A DNA stretch of 64,000 nucleotides from Parvimonas parva. Its GTDB lineage: Bacteria; Bacillota; Clostridia; Tissierellales; Peptoniphilaceae. A program made the translations under genes and the position numbers. Under the pieces are notes generated by a model, which saw only the letters and a list, made by a program, of their open reading frames with translations, had not been told where the DNA came from and did no database searches. The stretch covers positions 1 to 64,000 of the forward strand of contig NZ_JACVDA010000004.1 of NCBI RefSeq assembly GCF_016552165.1, given 5' to 3'. Positions 45,757-54,282 of this stretch are shown in pieces. Within the stretch, counting starts at the first letter, position 1. The number at the start of each line of letters is the position of its first letter.

Positions 45757-46627
45757 CTTCGAGCTCCTTTACAATTTCGTTTATTGAGCTTCTTAATTCG
45801 TCTATTTTCTTTACTGTTTCTTCAATTTCTTTGTTTAGAACTTTTATGTCGATTTTTTCTCTGGTATCTTCTTTTTCAACATAAGTAGAAACGGATAAGT
45901 TGTAGTCATTTTCTTCTATTTCCGTTCTATCCACATATCTTGAAAAATATTCTTTATCAGTTCTGTTTCTAAATTCTTCTACTATTGCACTTATATTTTT
46001 TTCTTCCAAGATATTGTTATTTGTTTCTTTTTTAAATTCTTTACTTGCATCAATAAAAAGCACCTTGTTTTCAGTTTTGTTTTTAGCCATAACTAATACA
46101 CAAGTTGCTATTGATGTGCCGAAAAATAAATTTTCAGGTAATTGTATTACACAGTCTATAAAATTGTTGTCTATTAAATATTTTCTTATAGTTCTTTCTG
46201 CGCCTTTTCTGTAGAAAATTCCCGGAAAGCATACTATTGCAGCTCTACCATTGCTTGAAAGATAGCTTAGTGAGTGCATAATAAAAGCATAGTCTGCATA
46301 AGATTTCGGTGCTAATTTTCCTGCAGGAGCAAAACGTACATCATTAATTAAAGTCGGATCTGCATCACCTATCCATTTAATTGAATATGGAGGATTTGAA
46401 ACAATCGCATCAAAAGGCTTTTCGTCATTATGTAGCGGATTAAGCAATGTATCTCCCCTTTTGATAGAAAAGTTATTATAATTTACATTGTGAAGAAACA
46501 TATTCATACGAGCCAAGTTAAAATTAGTCATATTAATTTCTTGACCAAAAAAACCCTCTTCTATGATATGGTCGTCAAATTGTTTTTTCATTTGCAAAAG
46601 TAAACTTCCACTTCCCTCTCGTGTCAA
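45749..46627 (-). pseudogene. hsdM: hsdM, 3' part, interrupted by the mobile element
   Basis: Codes about 290 residues beginning in the SAM-binding motif: [14 protein letters not shown], then the catalytic NPPY in [13 protein letters not shown], to the C-terminus. Complete HsdM proteins are about 500 residues; the N-terminal domain and the DPxC part of motif I are missing. The four codons before GSGS (TTG ACA CGA GAG) derive from the element, and translation from that TTG has no clear ribosome site. The break is exact and the rest intact, so excision of the element could restore the gene. It overlaps hsdS. Confidence 0.9.
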
Positions 46628-46666
46628 GCGAATGACACAAAATATATTGTCTATTTTTAGACAACA

Positions 46667-46692
46667 AAAGAGAGTGATTTCTCACTCCCTCT
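46667..46692 (-). terminator. Terminator after the recombinase operon, at the element's left end
   Basis: GAGGGAGTGA with TCACTCTCTTT around a short loop on the minus strand, followed by TTTTG. A second small hairpin TTGTCTA-TTTT-TAGACAA (46647-46664) follows. Both lie between the last recombinase and the hsdM remainder, limiting transcription into the restriction operon. Confidence 0.6.
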
Positions 46693-46697
46693 TGCGT

Positions 46698-48191
46698 CTA
46701 TTTCCATATGATTTTCTGAACAATGCTTCCCTCACATAGGACAGAGTCAATATACTTTTCCATTAGCTCCCTTGTAAGCTCATTATCCTTAACTACCTCA
46801 TCTTGTTTAGAAAGTTCCGCTATTCTTTCCGATAGGCTTTCAAGTGCTTTGTCGATACTCTTTTTACTTTCTATGAATTTGAGCTTTGTCATCTTGCCGA
46901 GTTTGTATTTTTCAAAGTCTGAAGTCTTTTTAGCTTCAAGTCTTTCGACTTGTTTTTCCAAATCTTTAACGCTTATCTTATCCTTTTGCTCAGCTTTAAC
47001 CTCACCATATTTTTCTTTAATAAGAGCTAAAACCTGCTCTTCAAGTTTCTCCGCTCTTGAATTCTTATGTTCCACATTGTTGCATTTGCAAATTCTACAA
47101 TGAAAATACTTGTGTACCCTCACGCTTCCATCAAGCCTCGGTCTTTTCGACTGAACAAATCCCAATATATGATTACAAGTAGGGCATTTAGCAAATCCTT
47201 GAAGTGGTGAATGCTGTCTCCAAGGATAATCAGTATTCTTACCTTTAATAAAGCGTCTGCTTTCTTTTATGGCTTGAACCTTATCAAATTCTTCCTGAGA
47301 GATAATAGCTTCATGATGGTTATGCACCCTGCCCCATTCCTCTTTTGGATGGAATTTGAAGCTTCTGGGTGTCAACACTGATTTTTCTTGCATATTGAAG
47401 ACATAAGTACCTGTGTAATTTTCGTTTGAGAGCATATCCGTTACAGTTCCGTTTGTCCAAGTAGGATTCTTTCTGTTTTCAGAAGATACGATGTTATACT
47501 CGTAGTCCATATTGGTAAGTTCTTTTTTACGCTCATTCGGTGTAGGTATATTCTCAGCATTCATTACGGCTGCAATCTTTCTTGTAGCCATTCCGCTTAA
47601 AGCTAAGTCAAATACTTTTCTGACTATCCAAGAAGTTTTTTCATCAATGATGATATTGTACTTATCAACCGGATCTTTCATATAGCCAAGTGGCGGACTC
47701 CAAGCAAGGAATTTCCCTTGCTTTTTTAGTTCCGTTGAAACCGACTTAATCTTCTGCGAAATATCCTTTGTATAGAAATCATAGAGCAACCCCTTAAACT
47801 GAATATCAAGGTCTGTTCCATTTCCTTTTTCTTTCGCACTGTCATATCCGTCATTTATGGCTATAAATCTTATGCCAAGAAATGGAAAGATATTTTCAAG
47901 GTAATCACCAAGAGCAATATAGTCTCTCATAAACCTTGAAAGGTCTTTTACGATGATTGCGTTAATCTTTCCGGACTTTACTTCCTCAAGCATTCTTTGA
48001 AAAGAAGGACGCTTTTCATTTGTTCCGGTATAGCCGTCATCAATATATTCTTCTCTTTGAAAAGACTTAAACTCTTCATTTCTATTGAGATAGTCATTCA
48101 GATATTGCCTTTGATTGATGATACTCTCGCTTTCGTCTTTCTTCATCTGATCTTCTACGGAAAGTCTGATATAAAGGGCTATCTTACTCAC
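46698..48191 (-). CDS. Large serine recombinase (third of three)
   Basis: 497 aa. N-terminal resolvase domain with catalytic Ser in YIRLSVED (about residue 11), then NQRQYLNDYL, DGYTGTN, VKDLSRFMRDY. A recombinase domain (about 165-285), a zinc-ribbon with CPTCNH...CRICKC, and a C-terminal coiled coil follow. It is nearest to the attachment site and overlaps the second recombinase by 8 nt. Integration and excision of the element probably require one or more of the three. Confidence 0.93.
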   Translation of the reverse strand: MSKIALYIRLSVEDQMKKDESESIINQRQYLNDYLNRNEEFKSFQREEYIDDGYTGTNEKRPSFQRMLEEVKSGKINAIIVKDLSRFMRDYIALGDYLENIFPFLGIRFIAINDGYDSAKEKGNGTDLDIQFKGLLYDFYTKDISQKIKSVSTELKKQGKFLAWSPPLGYMKDPVDKYNIIIDEKTSWIVRKVFDLALSGMATRKIAAVMNAENIPTPNERKKELTNMDYEYNIVSSENRKNPTWTNGTVTDMLSNENYTGTYVFNMQEKSVLTPRSFKFHPKEEWGRVHNHHEAIISQEEFDKVQAIKESRRFIKGKNTDYPWRQHSPLQGFAKCPTCNHILGFVQSKRPRLDGSVRVHKYFHCRICKCNNVEHKNSRAEKLEEQVLALIKEKYGEVKAEQKDKISVKDLEKQVERLEAKKTSDFEKYKLGKMTKLKFIESKKSIDKALESLSERIAELSKQDEVVKDNELTRELMEKYIDSVLCEGSIVQKIIWK

Positions 48192-49851
48192 TTTCTACAC
48201 CTCCCATCAGCATATCCATATTAAATTTGAAAATCACCTCGAAATCGTGATTGGCATAAACGATTATCTTTTCTACAAGGCTGTGAATTAAATCGCCTGA
48301 AAGCTTTTCAATTCCCTTTGCTGAAAATACATCCCTTATCCATTTAAGTGATTTTCTCTTTTCCTTTTCAAGCTCTTTTGCCTTGTTTTCAAGAGCTATT
48401 ACTTCATTGTTAATTGTGGCTATATGACTTAGAGCAATTTCTCTTTTCAGTGAATAAAGCTCCCTGTCAATCTTTCCAAGGCTATATTCCTCATACGCCT
48501 TTTGAATGAACAGCTCTTCTTTCAATACCTTATCATTCAGCTTCTGGGTATCTTTTGTGGCAAGGGAAAGCCCCTCATCAAATCTCAAAGACACTCTTTC
48601 AATAAACTTTTTCTTACTTGTAGCTTTTGTAATAAACTCGGATACCTTATCACTGATAGCCTTATCTAAATCTCTTTCCATGACGAAGACACTTTTTTCT
48701 TTTTCAAGTGTTCCCGTATAGGTGTCATTTTGAAAAGAATAGTAAAGTCTATCCTGATTTTTACCATATATTCTTGTTCTTCTGAAAAGCTCTTTGCCGG
48801 TGTTATTGTTGAAAACCAAGCCCTTATATCTATTTTCATAATCTCTTTCAAAGTCGTGCATTTTAGCAGCGAAACGATGATTTTCAAGTCTTTGTTTTCT
48901 ACCCTCAAGCACCTTTTCAAAATCTTCTTTTGAGATAATAGGCTCGTGAGCATTTTCAAATACTATCTGCTCATTTTCCTCTACAAAATGCTGTTTTACA
49001 CCCTTTGCAAGATTTTGCTGTCTTACTCCCTGCACCAATGTGCCTGTATAGGCTCTGTTTGTTAGGATTTTAGAAATAGTAGACTTATGCCACTGCGGTT
49101 CTCCGTCAAGCCTGTAAACTCTTCCGGTCTTATAGTAAACCATACCTGTGGCATATCCTTTTCTATTAAGGTATCTTGCAACTTCATACTGACTATTACC
49201 CTCAAGTGTTAAGCGGAACATCTCTTCTACGATGAAGCGAACTTTTTCATCTATCTCTAATTTCTGTCCCTCTTTCAGCTTTACAACCTTATATCCGTAA
49301 GGAGGAACAGTACCGATAAAATATCCGTTTTTTGCTCTGTTATGCTTACTTGTTTTTATCTTGACGGAAATATCTTTGGCATACATATCGTTGACGATAT
49401 TTTTCAGCGTTACCTCAAATGACTTTTTAGAGTCCAAGTCCTTTACAGTATCCACCTTGTCATTAACCGAGATAAATCTAACACCTAAAAACGGAAATAC
49501 TTTATCAATCAGTCTTCCCATTTCAAGATATTCTCTGCCAAGTCTTGATAAGTCCCTTATGATAATACAGTTTATCTTTCTATCCTTAATATCCTGCATC
49601 ATCTCCTGAAACTGAGGTCTTTCAAAATTTGTTCCACTATATTCATAGTCTGTATATGTGTTTAAGACCTTAATGTTTTCTTTTAAGGCATATTCTTTAC
49701 AACAAAGCAGCTGTGTTTCAATGGAAGAAGATTTCTCTCTCCATTCTTCTTTTCTTTCAGATGACAGTCTTGTGTAAATACCTGCTTTATAAAATACCTT
49801 TTCTGTACTATCCTCAGCCTTTTGAATGTATCTTTTGGAAGTCCTTGCCAT
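48184..49851 (-). CDS. Large serine recombinase (second of three)
   Basis: 555 aa. Catalytic Ser in YTRLSSERKEE about 25 residues after the start; then ETQLLCCKEY, DYEYSGTNFERP and IIRDLSRLGREYLEMG. The zinc-ribbon cysteines are absent; where the ribbon should be there is only YKGLVFNNNTGKELFRRTR. Long C-terminal coiled coil. Start ATG at 49851, with GGGAGG upstream inside the preceding gene; overlap TAATG. Confidence 0.92.
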   Translation of the reverse strand: MARTSKRYIQKAEDSTEKVFYKAGIYTRLSSERKEEWREKSSSIETQLLCCKEYALKENIKVLNTYTDYEYSGTNFERPQFQEMMQDIKDRKINCIIIRDLSRLGREYLEMGRLIDKVFPFLGVRFISVNDKVDTVKDLDSKKSFEVTLKNIVNDMYAKDISVKIKTSKHNRAKNGYFIGTVPPYGYKVVKLKEGQKLEIDEKVRFIVEEMFRLTLEGNSQYEVARYLNRKGYATGMVYYKTGRVYRLDGEPQWHKSTISKILTNRAYTGTLVQGVRQQNLAKGVKQHFVEENEQIVFENAHEPIISKEDFEKVLEGRKQRLENHRFAAKMHDFERDYENRYKGLVFNNNTGKELFRRTRIYGKNQDRLYYSFQNDTYTGTLEKEKSVFVMERDLDKAISDKVSEFITKATSKKKFIERVSLRFDEGLSLATKDTQKLNDKVLKEELFIQKAYEEYSLGKIDRELYSLKREIALSHIATINNEVIALENKAKELEKEKRKSLKWIRDVFSAKGIEKLSGDLIHSLVEKIIVYANHDFEVIFKFNMDMLMGGVESE

Positions 49852-51536
49852 TAGCAAACACCTCCCACCGCAAGTTTTGGCATATTCATTTCTAAGGCTT
49901 CGCCATAAGCTCTGCCTATGGTAAATACTTTCACCTTATTTTCATCTGAAGCCTTAAACTCGCATTTTTCACTGTCTAAAATTGCCTGCATTAGATTTAC
50001 TGTATCCATATTATTAAAGACAAAGTTTATGGCGTTATCTTCGCCAATCTCTATGCGGTCAATGAAAGACACCAAGGATAATCTATTCAGCGTACCCTCT
50101 TCTACATTAGGAATAATATCGGAAACAAAACTACCCTTATCTTTAATTTTTTCTTTTAATTCTTCTATCGTTTTTTGCTTTGTAATAATCTGTTTCTCAA
50201 TCTCCCTAATCTTAAGAAGATAATTTTTTCTAAATCTCTCAAACTCTTCTGTGGTAATAAGCTCTTCTTCCAGGTCCATATAAAGAGAGCCTCTAAGCCT
50301 TTCATACTTTTTCTTTTCCGCATTTAAGGAGTCGAAATCAGCCTTGATTGTGAGCTTAGAAATATCAATCTTACTTACCTTTTTAAGAAGCTCATTATAT
50401 TTTGAAAGATAATCATTAAGAGCATGAATGGTAGCACCTATTACATAATCTTCTTTAACGCTATGCCTTGTGCATTCGCCCTTGATGTTATATTCGGAGC
50501 ATATATAAAAGATGTTGTAGCCGTCTTTTGACTTGACCTTTCGTCTAATCATCGGGCTGCCGCAATCTTTACAGTAAAGCATTCCAGACAGAATACTCGG
50601 ATTTTCTTTTGAAGCTTTTACATCTCGAAGCAGCATTTTATTTGCCAGTGCAAATACGGATTTGGAAACAATGCTTTCGTGAGCATTTTCTATTATGATC
50701 CAGTCATCCTTTGCTACATCGACTTCTCTTTTGGATTTGTAATTGAGCTTTGCCGTCTTGCCTTGTTCTAAAACGCCAATATATACCTTATTGGTGATGA
50801 CCCTGTTGACCATCTTAGCATCCCACTTGGCATCTTTTACGATAAAGCCCGTGTTAAAGTTATCGCCTTTATTCTCCTTGTGCCTGGACGGTGTAACCGT
50901 ACCTATGCTGTTTAGAAAATCAGCGATTGCTTTTGAGGAATATCCCTCAATTTTCATATCAAAAATACGGCTGACAATATGAGAAACCTCCGTGTCAACC
51001 ACAAGCTTATGCTTATTCTTACTGTCTTTCTTATAACCGAATGGAGCGAAAGAGCCGATAAATTCTCCGTTTTTCCTTTTGACCTCCTTAGATGATTTTA
51101 CTTTCATAGAAATATCACGGCAGTAACTGTCGTTGATAAAATTTCTAATAGGAAGTATCAGGTGGGTATCGCTCACATCAGCGTTGTCGCTGTCGTAATT
51201 ATCATTTACGGAAATAAAGCGTACACCTTTTTCGGGAAATATCTTTTGTAAGTATTTGCCGGACTCGATATAATCTCTACCGAAACGGGATAAGTCTTTT
51301 ACGATAATTATCTTAAACTTACCTGCGTTTAAGTCTTCAATCATATTCTTGAAGTTCGGTCTGTCAAAATTAGAACCGCTAAAGCCGTCATCTACATATT
51401 CATTAGATATGGTAATGCCGTTTTCCTTAGCGTAAGACTTGATGATTTGTCTTTGATTTGAAATAGAATTACTTTCTGAAATATCCCCGTCTTCTCTTGA
51501 AAGACGAAGATACATACAAGCGATATTATTGTTCAT
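49851..51536 (-). CDS. Large serine recombinase (first of three)
   Basis: 561 aa. Catalytic Ser in YLRLSREDGD (about residue 13), DDGFSGSNFDRP, VKDLSRFGRDY; recombinase domain; zinc ribbon CKDCGSPMIRRK...CSEYNIKGEC; C-terminal coiled coil. ATG with AGGAGGG upstream. First gene of the recombinase operon. Confidence 0.94.
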   Translation of the reverse strand: MNNNIACMYLRLSREDGDISESNSISNQRQIIKSYAKENGITISNEYVDDGFSGSNFDRPNFKNMIEDLNAGKFKIIIVKDLSRFGRDYIESGKYLQKIFPEKGVRFISVNDNYDSDNADVSDTHLILPIRNFINDSYCRDISMKVKSSKEVKRKNGEFIGSFAPFGYKKDSKNKHKLVVDTEVSHIVSRIFDMKIEGYSSKAIADFLNSIGTVTPSRHKENKGDNFNTGFIVKDAKWDAKMVNRVITNKVYIGVLEQGKTAKLNYKSKREVDVAKDDWIIIENAHESIVSKSVFALANKMLLRDVKASKENPSILSGMLYCKDCGSPMIRRKVKSKDGYNIFYICSEYNIKGECTRHSVKEDYVIGATIHALNDYLSKYNELLKKVSKIDISKLTIKADFDSLNAEKKKYERLRGSLYMDLEEELITTEEFERFRKNYLLKIREIEKQIITKQKTIEELKEKIKDKGSFVSDIIPNVEEGTLNRLSLVSFIDRIEIGEDNAINFVFNNMDTVNLMQAILDSEKCEFKASDENKVKVFTIGRAYGEALEMNMPKLAVGGVC

Positions 51537-51631
51537 AAGAACCCTCCTAAAATTTTATTTTGGCAAATAGTCATTTAGGAAGATTGCTTCTACCGCTTAT
51601 ATTGTACCGCACCTGGATTTTTATGTCAGCC

Positions 51632-51781
51632 CTATAGTTTTATGACCGACCTTAAAAGGTGCATTTCAATAATATCCAGCAAATCAAGCTTTTCGCTCTT
51701 GCTGCTTGAGTAGGTTATCTTCTTCTCATAATTTTTCTCTATTTGCTTTTTATCTTCATTTTTCTTGTTTTCATTTTTCAT
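51632..51781 (-). CDS. Small charged protein upstream of the recombinases
   Basis: 49 aa from the ATG at 51781 (GAGG 8 nt upstream; a second ATG two codons earlier is possible). Lys/Asn/Glu-rich first half, then SEKLDLLDIIEMHLLRSVIKL, a single amphipathic helix. It precedes the recombinase operon by 95 nt. Small helical genes at this place in integrative elements are often excision or regulatory factors; here that is inference. Confidence 0.55.
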   Translation of the reverse strand: MKNENKKNEDKKQIEKNYEKKITYSSSKSEKLDLLDIIEMHLLRSVIKL

Positions 51782-51823
51782 GATCATAACCTCGCATTTA
51801 ATCGAATATAAGTTTTTTGACAT

Positions 51824-52238
51824 TGGTAGGTGCTTGGCAGCAACATAGGAATCTCACCTCCGCCTCTTATTCCAGACGAGCCGGCTTAAACTATTGAAGT
51901 ATCATTATCACTACTTGTTTCAACGAACAGATTGCCACATCTGTTTTTATGTATTCTTATTTATCGCTCGCTTTCTTGTTTCCTTGATTTATCAGTATTC
52001 ATAAAACCAAAATTTCTTTCAGCAGAAAGGTCATGGCGTAAGTCATAATTCTCCACAAGTAGATAAAGTCCTACCTTGGTCTATTCAGTTGTCAAAGAGC
52101 AATATTTGAAAGGGATTGTTTTCTTTACATTTTCCTATTTGCCATAAGCAGGCACATCTCTTACTCAAGAAAGTAAAGGAGGTCAAACTCCCCTTCACTT
52201 TACATAAGGAAAATTTGACCCCTTTGGTTACCAAAGTT
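51824..52238. other. Gene-free region of the element with hairpins
   Basis: 415 bp with noticeably higher GC than its neighbours. A perfect 7-bp hairpin ACTTTGG/CCAAAGT-type lies next to the sigma stop (CTTTGGT-t-ACCAAAG, 52222-52236). GGTCAAA (52181) pairs with TTTGACC (52214), and AACAGAT with ATCTGTT (51926-51945). A 31-codon frame (51961-52056) from a GTG without ribosome site is not convincing. It could hold a leader RNA or a transfer/attachment function. Confidence 0.4.
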
Positions 52239-52649
52239 TTAAAGTTCTTCGATAAATTTTTTCAACTTTTCAAGAATTTTGTTTCTTCTTTTGATTAAAG
52301 CCGGATGTGTAATACTTTTGAGCTTTGCCACTGAACGAACCGTTTCATCATTGAAATACAGTCTTTCGATAATATCTCTTTCTTCTGCATTAAGTCTTGA
52401 TATAGCACTTCTGACTGCTTCAATCATCATCTGTGTTTCAACAATCTTTTCTACATCAACACTTTCATCAACAATATTATCTACAAAATGTCCATCATGA
52501 TCCATTGAAGAAAAAAAGAGCAAGTGGTTTTTCTTGTCCACCTGCTCTAAATACTTTTCGTGTTCTTTTTCTCGCCAGTAGACTTTATATATCTGCTCGC
52601 TGACTTTAACCTTTTGCCCGTTTACATAAAGGTAATATTCTTTTGGCAT
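52239..52649 (-). CDS. Sigma-70-like regulator of the integrative element
   Basis: 136 aa. After a basic N-terminus (YLYVNGQKVKVSEQIYKVYWREKEHEKYL), the C-terminal half is a sigma region-4-like helix-turn-helix: AISRLNAEERDIIERLYFNDETVRSVAKL...RRNKILEKLKKFIEEL. Proteins of this type are typical of integrative conjugative elements of Firmicutes. ATG at 52649 with GGAGG upstream; the longer frame to 52709 crosses a terminator and is rejected. Confidence 0.82.
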   Translation of the reverse strand: MPKEYYLYVNGQKVKVSEQIYKVYWREKEHEKYLEQVDKKNHLLFFSSMDHDGHFVDNIVDESVDVEKIVETQMMIEAVRSAISRLNAEERDIIERLYFNDETVRSVAKLKSITHPALIKRRNKILEKLKKFIEEL

Positions 52650-52687
52650 TTTATTTCCTCCATTTCTTTTTGTCTGCGTTTTTAGAC

Positions 52688-52728
52688 AAAAAAAGGAGGA
52701 CTTCTGCACATAGGCATAATAAGTCCTC
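52688..52728 (-). terminator. Terminator between the efflux operon and the sigma-like gene
   Basis: 8-bp perfect stem GAGGACTT (52696-52703) / AAGTCCTC (52721-52728), with T-run on the minus strand. It isolates the MATE/ABC transcript from the sigma gene downstream. Confidence 0.85.
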
Positions 52729-52793
52729 TGAAATGAAAGAAACTTTCTCTTTCTCTATATTTTAAATTTGATTGTTTATGATAATTACCAGTA

Positions 52794-52847
52794 TCAAAAA
52801 GGGCTATTGTTTTTTTCTATATGAATAACCGACCCTACATAACACAT
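52794..52847 (-). CDS. Mini open frame of 17 aa with strong ribosome site
   Basis: MCYVGSVIHIEKNNSPF, preceded by GGAGG at 8 nt. It follows another 14-codon frame after the MATE gene. May be a small peptide or an accident. Confidence 0.25.
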   Translation of the reverse strand: MCYVGSVIHIEKNNSPF

Positions 52848-52861
52848 AGTAATTACCTCCA

Positions 52862-52906
52862 CTATTTAATCCATTTTTCTTTTACCTCACCTTTAAAAAT
52901 ACGCAT
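52862..52906 (-). CDS. Mini open frame of 14 aa overlapping the MATE stop
   Basis: MRIFKGEVKEKWIK. Its ATG overlaps the MATE TAA (TAATG) and AGGAG lies at normal distance inside the end of that gene. Translational coupling would be expected if it is real. Confidence 0.25.
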   Translation of the reverse strand: MRIFKGEVKEKWIK

Positions 52907-54267
52907 TAAATCACTCCTACTTTTTCAGAATTCTTTTTTCTACTTATCGTTCTATGCACACTTATGGCAAATGGTATTGTTATAAGCGTTGTTATGAAAT
53001 CCGAAACGGCTTGAGCGTATATAACACCGTTTAATCCGATAAACTGGGGCAAAACCAGAATTATAGGAATAAATACGATTCCTTGTCTACAAATATTCAA
53101 AAAGCCTCCCTCAAGGGCTTTGCCCATTGAAAGATACAATGTAGAGTAAGTAAATTGAAATCCAAATGTAACAAACATTATTACACCTGCCCTTAATGCA
53201 GGAACCGCAATTTTTAGAACATCATCACCAGTTCCGAATATTGATAATATACTTGGTGCAAAAATATAAATAATAGCAGTCCAAGCTACACAAAAAATGT
53301 TAGTCCATTTTATACAGCATTTAATTGCCTCATCTAATCTTGTATAATTTTTCGCTCCGTAATTAAAACCTGCTAACGGTTGTAATCCTTTCATATATCC
53401 AAATACTACATTTGTTCCTAATGTAACAATTCTGAGAACTATTCCCATAGCCGCAATTGCTTCTTCTCCATATAATGATGCAGACGAAGATATTTTACTG
53501 ATAGATATACTTGAAAACACCTGTAGTAGAAACATAGAAATTCCTACTTTTAGAATTTCTTTATAGATACCGGATGTAGGCTTAAAATTAATTAGTCTTA
53601 TTTCAAGAAAACTTTTCCCTCCTTTGAAATAAAACAGATACATTAAACCTGTTACCAATTGGGAAATTAAAGTTGCAATAGCAGCTCCTTTTACACCTAA
53701 ATCAAACTTATAAATAAAAACTGGATCTAAAATCATATTAAGTACGGAGCCTACAATCATTGCTTTCAAAGAAACTTTAGCCGCTCCTTGTGATACTGCT
53801 ATATTTCCTGAAGTTACATTTATTGTGCTAAATATTGCACTTGCGATAAATATACCAGCATATATCTTTGCCATATCCATAATCGAAGGAATAGCACCCA
53901 TGAATTTTAGAACTTCAGTTAAGAACAGAAATAAAAGCACTCCTACTGTCAAACCGATAACAGCACTTGAAAACATTGACACTGTTGCGACAGTATCTGC
54001 TTCTTTCTTATTTTTTCCTCCTAACAAACGAGAAATATATGAACCTGCTCCCGCACCAAAAGTTAAACCTATTCCGGAAAATATTAATGAAATAGGAAAT
54101 GCAACGGATACAGCAGCAACTGCTTGTTTTCCCAAACCAGATACAAAATATGTATCCACGACATTATATAATGCCATCACCAACATACTTATAACCATTG
54201 GCATTCCAAGTTTAAAGAGTGCCTTTGTTATATTTTCTTCGCTCATAATTTTTACTTTATCGTTCAC
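52906..54267 (-). CDS. MATE-family efflux transporter
   Basis: 453 aa, twelve membrane helices. ITKALFKLGMPMVISMLVMALYNVVDTYFVSGLG is the typical N-terminal MATE segment, with a second repeat from about residue 240. Such proteins export drugs or small metabolites using Na+ or H+ gradients. Start GTG with AAGGGAG upstream. Third gene of the two ABC half-transporters - MATE unit; possible metallophore or drug exporter of this element. Confidence 0.9.
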   Translation of the reverse strand: MNDKVKIMSEENITKALFKLGMPMVISMLVMALYNVVDTYFVSGLGKQAVAAVSVAFPISLIFSGIGLTFGAGAGSYISRLLGGKNKKEADTVATVSMFSSAVIGLTVGVLLFLFLTEVLKFMGAIPSIMDMAKIYAGIFIASAIFSTINVTSGNIAVSQGAAKVSLKAMIVGSVLNMILDPVFIYKFDLGVKGAAIATLISQLVTGLMYLFYFKGGKSFLEIRLINFKPTSGIYKEILKVGISMFLLQVFSSISISKISSSASLYGEEAIAAMGIVLRIVTLGTNVVFGYMKGLQPLAGFNYGAKNYTRLDEAIKCCIKWTNIFCVAWTAIIYIFAPSILSIFGTGDDVLKIAVPALRAGVIMFVTFGFQFTYSTLYLSMGKALEGGFLNICRQGIVFIPIILVLPQFIGLNGVIYAQAVSDFITTLITIPFAISVHRTISRKKNSEKVGVI

Positions 54268-54282
54268 TTTATACTCCCTTCA

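Noticed and set aside
51961-52056. 31-codon frame starting with GTG in the element
   Set aside because: No ribosome site and no recognised homologue; could be a decayed piece.
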